Part shown: positions 6,189-12,065 of the stretch, one piece after another
Numbering within the stretch: the stretch's first letter is position 1
How the letters are laid out: every line of letters starts with the position of its first letter
Assembly: GCA_030590585.1 (NCBI GenBank)
Contig: JAUUYD010000024.1
Span: 1-12,065, forward strand
Direction of reading: 5' to 3'
DNA: 12,065 bases
From: Spirochaeta sp.
GTDB taxonomy: Bacteria; Spirochaetota; Spirochaetia; Spirochaetales_E; Spirochaetaceae_B
Notes under the pieces: generated by a model
What the model saw: the letters and a program-made list of their open reading frames with translations, nothing else
What the model was told of the DNA's origin: nothing
Databases searched by the model: none
Translations under genes and position numbers: made by a program

Positions 6189-8761
6189 ACAATCTGCTCA
6201 CTTTAATTCTTGATTTCGCCAATACCGTCCCAAGGTATTTATGGATTTCCGGGGCAGCCGTTCTGGCAGTTCTCATCGTTATTCTGGTGGTCCTGATTAA
6301 AAGATCCCGTTTGATAAAATCCGCATTGAGAAAGATGGATCTGGGACAGCAGGATCCCGGGATAACCGCAAAGCTTCTCTCAAGACCGGCTCTGGTTGAG
6401 GCCCTGATCAGAAGAAAAGGAGATCAGGTGATTTCTCATTTCGGGATTGCAGAACACCTCATACGAAAATTGGGGAACCGCAAGCGGCCGGATGACGCGA
6501 AAAGACTGCTCAAACTTGCAGCTGATGAGGGCATGTTCCCTGTCTTTATGACGGCTTTACAAAAAGGTTCTGTTGCCCAGGTATTCAAAAACTGGCTCAA
6601 GGATAATCATGAGATATTCCTGATCAGAAAAATGGCACTCTCAGCCAGGGGACAGGATTTTGATGGTAAAAAAGCCAGGAAATTACTATCAGTCTGTTTT
6701 GAAGAAGTTCGGGAACTCTCTGGTGACCCCGAATGGCCGGTCAGGTATTTTTCATTAAGGGTGCTTCTATCTGATGATGATCCCAAGTCCATGAGGCTGG
6801 TGAGGGAATCCTTCAGGGATCCGCATCCCCTGCTGCGTAAAACAGCTGCCAGAGATACTGGCGGGGAAGATCTGGATGAACTCTTCGGGGCCCTGATGAC
6901 TATGGTTCTTGATGATCCGGTACCGGAGGTAAGACAAAGCGCCAGAGACCGTATTGATTCAACTTTTCCCGACAGATGGAAACTTGATCCTTCAGGCATG
7001 GATGTCCTGCAGTCTGTACACGTCCTTGATTTACTTAAAACCGGTTCTAAAGAAGATGAAAATATTGCTATTACGGCGTTAAAAGGAAAAGTGGTTGAGG
7101 CCCGCCTGTCAGCTTCACGATTTCTCGAAAGATCAGGTGCATTGGATAAGATGTTTGTCGAGGCCAACCGTGGTGACCGGGAAGATTGGGAGAGGCGCCG
7201 GGGACTGTTGTCGAAGGCCGTTTCCGTTGGAGTAACGGGTTTCCTTGACAAATTGAAAACCACAGATTCGGTTGATGTTCTTCTTCTCGGAGCGAAACTG
7301 CTGAGTGATGGCGGTGATAACAGTTTAATATTTCATCTGTCGGAAAAAGCCTTCAACAGGTCTGATCCGATCAAGGAAGCTGATGAAGAGGAGCTCTACA
7401 GATCGGCAGTGAGTCTTGCGTGTATCAGGGGAGATGAAAAGGCCAGATCTCTGATACGTGATGAATTGAGGAAAAGGAGGAACGATCCGGATGTTCTTGG
7501 ATTTATTCTGCCTCTTCTTCCGCCTGGTGAGGCACCGGTTTTCAGGGATGTTCTTCTTGAATTCCTCAAAGATGATGCATTTGATGCTGATGAAGCTTAC
7601 CTTGAAATAATGACCCAGCTGCCGCCTTCCATGTTTCTCGGGTCTGTTCTTGATATACTTGAATCTGATCGCTCACTCTACAGCCACAGTGTCAGATTGA
7701 GAGCCCTGCAATGCCTGGGTGCCTGGCATCTGGATCATACTCTGCAGACGATACTGGAAAATCTTCCGATTCTACCGGTGAATCAGACCAGAGACTTCGC
7801 GGTTCAACTTTCGGCAATGAACCGTAAAGCTCTTGAAGAGCGCGCAGCCTTCATTCTTGCATCCCCCGATGCCGGGATTCGTGCCGCGTTAATTTCCACT
7901 CTGCCTGCTGCCGGCATCGGGTCGTTCACCAAAGAAATTCGGGAAGGGTTGAATGATGCGGACCCTGATGTCCGAATTGCGTGCTTGAGAGCCCTGTTTG
8001 ATGCCGGTGAACTCAAAGCGACAGGCCCGGCTTTATCATTACTCCGGGATCCTGTGGAACGGGTTAGAAAAGAAGCCGCAAGAATTGCGGGAGTTAAAAG
8101 TACTGAGAAATTTCTTCAGACACTTGAGGCTCTTTTAAACGATTCCGATGAGTCTCCTGCAGTCAGAAAGGCGGCACTTGAAGGCCTGGCAGTCAGCAAG
8201 GTTCCTGAATCAGTGGCTGCTATGGTCAGATTCCTTGACGGTGGAGAAACCTTGCATGATGAGCTTGTTTCGGCCATGGCACGAAAAACAGACAGGATAT
8301 CGATTGTTGCCCTGGTAGAGCATTTCAAAGACTCTGAAGCTGTTCTGAGGGACAGGCTTTCCGATGTCTTTACTGCTATGGGAGATAAGGGAGAAGAGGC
8401 CATGGTAGCACTGCTCAGGGAAGATATTCCATCTTTAAAGCCTTTTCTTGCCGATATACTCACCCGCACGGGTTTTGTGGAAATCCTTATCAGAAAGCTT
8501 TCCCACCGTAAACCTGCAATACGGAGGGACTCGGCGGAACTGCTTGCTGAAATTGCTACCGATTCGGCTTATCGCGGTATTGTCCTTGCTGCCAGAGATC
8601 CCGATAAGGATGTGAGAATTAAAGTAACAAAGGCCCTGGAATCCCTTGCAACATCTGAAAGTAAAAAAATACTTAAATCCCTGCAGGAAGATCCGGACCG
8701 TAAGGTGAGACGGTACACCCATTGGGCCATGGAAAGGCTCAAGGCAAAAAATCTCCCCTGA
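6185..8761 (+). CDS. Large membrane-anchored HEAT-repeat protein
   Basis: An 858-residue protein with one N-terminal membrane segment at about 19-38, flanked on its C-terminal side by KRSR, so the bulk of the protein should lie in the cytoplasm. The rest is alpha-helical with repeated HEAT/PBS-lyase-like units. Recognisable units include those around 181-258 (DPEWPVRYFSLRVLL, DPHPLLRKTAARD, DPVPEVRQSARDRI) and a C-terminal array at about 555-855 (DADPDVRIACLRALFDAG, DPVERVRKEAARIAG, RKPAIRRDSAELLAEIA, DPDKDVRIKVTKALESLA, DPDRKVRRYTHWAMERL). HEAT arrays are protein-binding scaffolds; no enzymatic motif is seen. The start ATG overlaps the cyclase stop (ATGA), with AAGGA 9 nt upstream. This coupling suggests the HEAT protein binds, localises or regulates the cyclase or responds to its cAMP. 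Its 3' end overlaps the convergent glycosyltransferase gene by 23 bp. Confidence 0.85.
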   Translation: MNNLLTLILDFANTVPRYLWISGAAVLAVLIVILVVLIKRSRLIKSALRKMDLGQQDPGITAKLLSRPALVEALIRRKGDQVISHFGIAEHLIRKLGNRKRPDDAKRLLKLAADEGMFPVFMTALQKGSVAQVFKNWLKDNHEIFLIRKMALSARGQDFDGKKARKLLSVCFEEVRELSGDPEWPVRYFSLRVLLSDDDPKSMRLVRESFRDPHPLLRKTAARDTGGEDLDELFGALMTMVLDDPVPEVRQSARDRIDSTFPDRWKLDPSGMDVLQSVHVLDLLKTGSKEDENIAITALKGKVVEARLSASRFLERSGALDKMFVEANRGDREDWERRRGLLSKAVSVGVTGFLDKLKTTDSVDVLLLGAKLLSDGGDNSLIFHLSEKAFNRSDPIKEADEEELYRSAVSLACIRGDEKARSLIRDELRKRRNDPDVLGFILPLLPPGEAPVFRDVLLEFLKDDAFDADEAYLEIMTQLPPSMFLGSVLDILESDRSLYSHSVRLRALQCLGAWHLDHTLQTILENLPILPVNQTRDFAVQLSAMNRKALEERAAFILASPDAGIRAALISTLPAAGIGSFTKEIREGLNDADPDVRIACLRALFDAGELKATGPALSLLRDPVERVRKEAARIAGVKSTEKFLQTLEALLNDSDESPAVRKAALEGLAVSKVPESVAAMVRFLDGGETLHDELVSAMARKTDRISIVALVEHFKDSEAVLRDRLSDVFTAMGDKGEEAMVALLREDIPSLKPFLADILTRTGFVEILIRKLSHRKPAIRRDSAELLAEIATDSAYRGIVLAARDPDKDVRIKVTKALESLATSESKKILKSLQEDPDRKVRRYTHWAMERLKAKNLP

Positions 8762-9857
8762 GGTTTTGTTGATTGGCAGTTTCGTCAAGAAGCGAATCAA
8801 GTTTTTCCGCCTGATTTCTCCAGTCGTACTTTTTAAGCCAGCGGCTCAAGGGTCTGGTGAGTTTATCTCTTTGCTCTGCAGGCATTTTAAGGACTGATTC
8901 CAGCATCAGCTCAAACTCCTTTTGTGTTTCCCAGAAACAGGCAGCCTGAACCCACTGGGGCATCACTTCAGGATAGGCCAGGCGCCGTGGTAGCAGGGGC
9001 CAGCAGCCGGCATTGGCAGCTTCAATAACCGAGAGACCGAAATTTTCCTGCAGAGCTGAGCTTATAACGATGTCCCCTCGGTTCAGCCAGTTAAGATATT
9101 CACTCCTGGCAGGGAATGCATCAACAACGATGCAATCGGCGAGCTTGAGCCGCGCCCTGTCAAAGGCTGAAGGCGCCTTGGAGTAGCGCTCGCCGAGTAG
9201 TGCCAATCTAAATAAAACACCCCTTTGATGCAGATTCTCCAGCACAGCGAAGGAGGTTTCAGGATCCTTGTCATGCTCATGTCTGTGGTTCCATATAATC
9301 AGGGGAATATCCGGAAAATCCGATTTTCTGTAATCCATGGCGGCTTTGGACTCAATACCCGGATAAATTATATGGGACTTCTTCACTACCTCATTCAATG
9401 TCCATCGGGGAAGGGCATCAGGAAGTCTTTGGAACAGTTTGCGGCATTCGTCAAGGAACACATCCCTGTTGAACCTTGAGTTGAAAACAACAGTTTCAGA
9501 ACTCAGTATGTTCATCAAATCGGTAATCCCGTATCTGAAATCCCTGGTTTCTCCGGCTTTCATCGGGTAGGCAAATTGATTTTCATGAATGTAAAGCAAA
9601 GAGGGAGGCAGATCCGGGCGGAGGATTTTCAGATGGGACAGATCAATCATTCCGCTGATTACCATGGCATCGAATTTAATCTCACGGCCTGAAGGGATAA
9701 TCCCGGCCAGATACATGGCGGAACCGGCCTGTCTCCATTTCCAGAACCTGGCCGGGAGGGATACAAGATGATGTGAATGACTTGAATGTTTTATCCATTG
9801 ATCGGCGAATGACTTATGAGACCCGCCGTAAAAAGTCTCAATATATAGAATCCTCAT
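8739..9857 (-). CDS. tRNA-queuosine alpha-mannosyltransferase family protein (GTDC1/QTMAN, DUF3524)
   Basis: A 372-residue GT-B glycosyltransferase. The N-terminal DUF3524 domain (about 1-165) carries the family hallmarks YIETFYGGSHKSFAD (5-19), LPARFWKWR (34-42), a LRPDLP segment (79-84) and YIHENQFAYP (89-98). The C-terminal donor-binding domain (about 180-360) has WNHRHEHDKDPE (189-200), which resembles the WNHRWEHDK hallmark of GTDC1, then NFGLSVIEAANAGCWPLLP (272-290) with the nucleotide-sugar Glu. In animals this family (QTMAN) adds mannose from GDP-mannose to queuosine at position 34 of tRNA-Asp; the bacterial members are much less studied. A tRNA-Asp(GTC) gene is in this window, though 6 kb away. 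The start at MRILYIETF is certain from family alignment, but no Shine-Dalgarno is visible upstream. It is divergent from the HAD gene and its tail overlaps the HEAT gene. Confidence 0.85.
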   Translation of the reverse strand: MRILYIETFYGGSHKSFADQWIKHSSHSHHLVSLPARFWKWRQAGSAMYLAGIIPSGREIKFDAMVISGMIDLSHLKILRPDLPPSLLYIHENQFAYPMKAGETRDFRYGITDLMNILSSETVVFNSRFNRDVFLDECRKLFQRLPDALPRWTLNEVVKKSHIIYPGIESKAAMDYRKSDFPDIPLIIWNHRHEHDKDPETSFAVLENLHQRGVLFRLALLGERYSKAPSAFDRARLKLADCIVVDAFPARSEYLNWLNRGDIVISSALQENFGLSVIEAANAGCWPLLPRRLAYPEVMPQWVQAACFWETQKEFELMLESVLKMPAEQRDKLTRPLSRWLKKYDWRNQAEKLDSLLDETANQQNLRGDFLP

Positions 9858-9916
9858 CTATGACAATGATAATGGTTTGACTTGCCCTGAGGATACCTCA
9901 ATCGATAAACTGCGGC

Positions 9917-9922
9917 AGGAGG
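9917..9922 (+). promoter_or_regulatory. Shine-Dalgarno that sets the TTG start of the HAD phosphatase
   Basis: AGGAGG lies 5 nt before the TTG at 9928. This is the strongest ribosome binding site in the window and decides between two in-frame TTG codons (9877 and 9928). Confidence 0.8.
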
Positions 9923-9927
9923 TTCTT

Positions 9928-10596
9928 TTGAACTATAATTTGATTGTCTTCGATCTCGATGGAACTCTTGTGGATTCGATTCCGGATATTGCTGCCGTTT
10001 ACAACATGATTCTAAAAAGAGAGGGTTATCCCGTTCACCCCACTGACGCCTACAGGGATTTTGTCGGCTGGGGACTTAAAAAAGCACTTGAACTTGCCCT
10101 GCCTGTAAAAGTGAGTGACCGGGATTCCAAACGGCTCATTGATGAAATCTTTGTTGAATACGCCAGGAGGCCTGCTGAACTTACGACGGTTTATCCCGGG
10201 ATTTATGATCTGATTAAATACCTGAAAACATCAGACATCCCCATGATTGTTTATACGAACAAGGCTTGCAATCTGGCTCAGTCGGTTGTAGACGCTTTTT
10301 TCCCGGAAGCTACGTTCAAAGAAGTACTGGGTTATTCAGAGAGCTTTCCTCATAAACCCCACCCCGGGGCACTTAATCATTATCTTGAAGGCAAAGACAT
10401 CAATCTTTCTACTATACTGATGGCAGGGGACAGCCCTGTTGACCTTGAAACTGCTTTGAATGCAGGGATTCCATTTGCCGGAGCATCCTGGGGATTCAGA
10501 TCTGAAAAGGTTTTACAAGAAGCCGGATCGGCATTGAATTTTCCGGGACCATTCGAATTACACCAATGGCTGATGAAGGAAATAAAAAATGACTGA
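9928..10596 (+). CDS. HAD-family phosphatase, phosphoglycolate phosphatase-like
   Basis: A 222-residue cytoplasmic phosphohydrolase. Motif I is FDLDGTLVDS at about 8-17, with nucleophile Asp9 and acid/base Asp11. An alpha-helical C1 cap follows at about 18-95, including the VGWGL segment typical of Gph. Motif II is VYTNK, motif III the Lys in PHKPHP, and motif IV GDSPVDLETALNAGI. Gph removes 2-phosphoglycolate, but this family is broad and the substrate cannot be fixed from sequence; another sugar phosphate is possible given the neighbour. I set the start at the TTG at 9928 because AGGAGG lies 5 nt upstream and the resulting N-terminus (NYNLIVFDLDGT) matches the normal HAD length; an upstream TTG at 9877 would add 17 residues with no homology-like features. 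The gene overlaps the mutase gene by 8 nt. The roughly 70 nt before the start is shared with the divergent glycosyltransferase and must hold the promoters of both, but I see no convincing one. Confidence 0.85.
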   Translation: MNYNLIVFDLDGTLVDSIPDIAAVYNMILKREGYPVHPTDAYRDFVGWGLKKALELALPVKVSDRDSKRLIDEIFVEYARRPAELTTVYPGIYDLIKYLKTSDIPMIVYTNKACNLAQSVVDAFFPEATFKEVLGYSESFPHKPHPGALNHYLEGKDINLSTILMAGDSPVDLETALNAGIPFAGASWGFRSEKVLQEAGSALNFPGPFELHQWLMKEIKND

Positions 10597-12065
10597 AGAT
10601 GAGATTCGCGGGGCAGCAGCAGACTATCTTTCTCAGGAAGATAACGAAGAGTTCCGAAAAGAAATAACAAATCTACTGGAGTCTGAAGGTTGGGATGAAC
10701 TCTCCGACAGGTTCTATTGTGAACTCGACTTTGGAACAGGGGGTTTGAGGGGAGTTATTGGCGGCGGAATCAACAGAATCAATCCTACCGTTATCCGCAA
10801 GGCAAGCCAGGGACTGGCAAATTACATCTGTTCCCATGTTGCTGAATCCGAGCGCAGTATCGCAATCGCCTACGACTGCCGTCGATATTCCAGAGTATTT
10901 GCTGAAGAATCCGCAAGGGTGATGGCGGCTAACGGTATCCGGGTATGGCTCTTCACGTCTCTCAGACCTGTGCCGGTACTCTCATATGCAGTCAGATATA
11001 AGTCTGCCTGTGCCGGCATCATGATTACTGCAAGCCACAACCCGGCTGTCTACAACGGGTACAAGGTGTTCTGGTCAGACGGAGCTCAAGTGGTTCCCCC
11101 ACATGATAAGGGCATTATTGCAGAGGTTCGTAAGGCCGCTGATACAGTTAGAACGGTGAACCTGGATGAGGCGCTTAAGAATGGCTTGATAACCATGGTT
11201 GACCGGGAGATTGATGAGAAATACAAGGCTATGGTTGTCGCTCAGTCCTTAAAACCCGATCTGGTGAAAGAGAGGGGTGCCGGTCTCAAGGTTGTGTACT
11301 CACCCTTACATGGTACCGGATTGGTTCCGGTGGAAACCGTACTGGCCGAGCTTGGTATAAATGTCATTACCGTAGCTGAGCAAAGGGAGCCTGATGGAGA
11401 ATTTCCCACCGTCGAATTTCCCAATCCGGAGATAGCTCCGGCATTGAAACTGGCCCTTGAGCTGGCCCGTAAGGAACATGCGGATATTGTAATGGCTACG
11501 GATCCCGATGCCGACCGATTGGGCATTGCCGTACCCCTTGACGGGGAGTGGGTACTTATCACCGGCAATCAGCTGGGAGCATTACTGGCGGATTATATTT
11601 TTCGGACCCGTAAAGAACTGGGTCAGCTTCCGGTAAACCCGGCTTTCGTCAACACCATTGTGACTTCAGAATTTCAGAATAAAATTGCAGATTTTTACGG
11701 GGCAACGAGCTTTCGGGTACTTACAGGATTTAAATTCATCGGAGAGAAGATTCGTCAGTTCGAATCCGACAGCAAATATACCTATGTTTTCGGGGGCGAG
11801 GAAAGCTACGGATACCTTATCGGAACATCAGTTCGTGACAAGGATGCCGTTTCCGCTGCCGCCATGACCGCTGAGATGGCCCTTTGGAATCAGTCCCGGG
11901 GAATGAGTGTTATAGATCACCTGAAAGAGCTCTGGTCTCGATTCGGTTATTGGCAGGAAATGCTTATAAGCAGGTATTTTGAGGGGCAGAAAGGTCAGAG
12001 TCTCATGTCGGATCTGATGAGCTCCCTGCGTGAGGACCCGCCGGTATCGATAGCTTCGATAGGGA
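10589..12065 (+). CDS. Phospho-sugar mutase (phosphoglucomutase/phosphomannomutase), 3' end cut off
   Basis: The visible 492 residues form an alpha-D-phosphohexomutase of the PGM2/PgcA-like branch, which usually totals about 560-600 residues, so most of the C-terminal domain is missing at the right edge. It interconverts hexose 1- and 6-phosphates via an enzyme phosphoserine. Visible landmarks are the N-terminal ELDFGTGGLRGVIGGG (45-60), the catalytic loop TASHNP with phosphoserine Ser149, the metal loop DPDADRLG (305-312), and the sugar-binding loop GGEESYGY (402-409). The start ATG at 10589 lies inside the last codons of the HAD gene (8-nt overlap), with AAGGA about 9 nt upstream, so the two are translated as a coupled pair. 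It supplies glucose 1-phosphate or mannose 1-phosphate for glycogen, cell-envelope sugars or GDP-mannose; glucose versus mannose preference cannot be told from these motifs. Confidence 0.93.
   Translation, partial: MTEDEIRGAAADYLSQEDNEEFRKEITNLLESEGWDELSDRFYCELDFGTGGLRGVIGGGINRINPTVIRKASQGLANYICSHVAESERSIAIAYDCRRYSRVFAEESARVMAANGIRVWLFTSLRPVPVLSYAVRYKSACAGIMITASHNPAVYNGYKVFWSDGAQVVPPHDKGIIAEVRKAADTVRTVNLDEALKNGLITMVDREIDEKYKAMVVAQSLKPDLVKERGAGLKVVYSPLHGTGLVPVETVLAELGINVITVAEQREPDGEFPTVEFPNPEIAPALKLALELARKEHADIVMATDPDADRLGIAVPLDGEWVLITGNQLGALLADYIFRTRKELGQLPVNPAFVNTIVTSEFQNKIADFYGATSFRVLTGFKFIGEKIRQFESDSKYTYVFGGEESYGYLIGTSVRDKDAVSAAAMTAEMALWNQSRGMSVIDHLKELWSRFGYWQEMLISRYFEGQKGQSLMSDLMSSLREDPPVSIASIG

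Noticed and set aside
6607..7263. 218-residue open frame antisense to the HEAT gene
   Set aside because: Ser/Arg-rich low-complexity composition typical of the reverse strand of a coding gene, no start signals, and the plus-strand HEAT protein is clearly real.
8116..8800. Minus-strand open frames over the 3' part of the HEAT gene (8116-8469 and 8435-8800)
   Set aside because: No recognisable domain and no ribosome binding site; the HEAT reading frame and the QTMAN C-terminus account for this region.
9862..9880. Fur-box-like sequence (GACAATGATAAT...) between the glycosyltransferase and HAD genes
   Set aside because: Only the first half resembles the Fur consensus; the second half does not complete the palindrome and neither gene suggests iron control.
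9877..9927. Upstream TTG at 9877 as start of the HAD phosphatase
   Set aside because: It lacks a ribosome binding site and adds 17 residues before the normal HAD N-terminus; the TTG at 9928 has AGGAGG at ideal spacing.
11242..11568. 108-residue minus-strand open frame inside the mutase gene
   Set aside because: The plus strand encodes the conserved mutase metal loop and flanks here; the reverse frame is Ser/Thr-rich with no features.

Overview
The window looks like chromosomal core sequence from a spirochaete, probably a free-living relative of Spirochaeta or Treponema. This is an inference from the gene mix: a DUF115 (MptE/Maf-like) protein, a LysM/LytM protein next to a group 2 sigma factor, a GAF-PAS adenylate cyclase and a large membrane-anchored HEAT protein. 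No 16S rRNA or other decisive marker is present. I see no insertion sequence, phage gene, CRISPR array or other sign of recent transfer. Coding density is very high, and no gene-free stretch exceeds 300 bases.

Layout: (1) Positions 1-2287, minus strand: a SurA/PpiD-type parvulin foldase anchored in the inner membrane, followed after 1 nt by a DUF115 gene that starts with GTG and runs off the left edge. (2) Positions 2288-2573: a compact divergent regulatory region. It carries a strong minus-strand promoter almost touching the foldase start codon, a plus-strand tRNA promoter, and the genes for tRNA-Asp(GTC) and tRNA-Pro(CGG). (3) Positions 2574-8761, plus strand: a tight five-gene run. It encodes a secreted LysM plus catalytically dead LytM protein (NlpD-like), a sigma-70 group 2 factor, an 84-residue protein of unknown function overlapping the sigma stop codon, a GAF-PAS class III adenylate cyclase, and an 858-residue membrane-anchored HEAT-repeat protein overlapping the cyclase stop codon. 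(4) Positions 8739-9857, minus strand: a glycosyltransferase of the GTDC1/QTMAN family (queuosine-tRNA mannosyltransferase), whose 3' end overlaps the HEAT gene tail to tail. (5) Positions 9928-12065, plus strand: a HAD phosphatase of phosphoglycolate phosphatase type, overlapping a hexose-phosphate mutase that runs off the right edge.

How it fits together: the five-gene run joins an envelope factor, a transcription factor, a cAMP-producing sensor and a scaffold in one probable transcription unit. It includes an nlpD-rpoS-like pairing best known from gammaproteobacteria. An internal promoter in front of the cyclase lets the cyclase-HEAT pair be expressed separately. That promoter and the foldase promoter are placed so that the mRNAs would begin at or within a few bases of a start codon, which suggests leaderless translation for some genes here. 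The QTMAN homologue matters because its known substrate in animals is Q-modified tRNA-Asp(GUC), and that tRNA is encoded in the same window.
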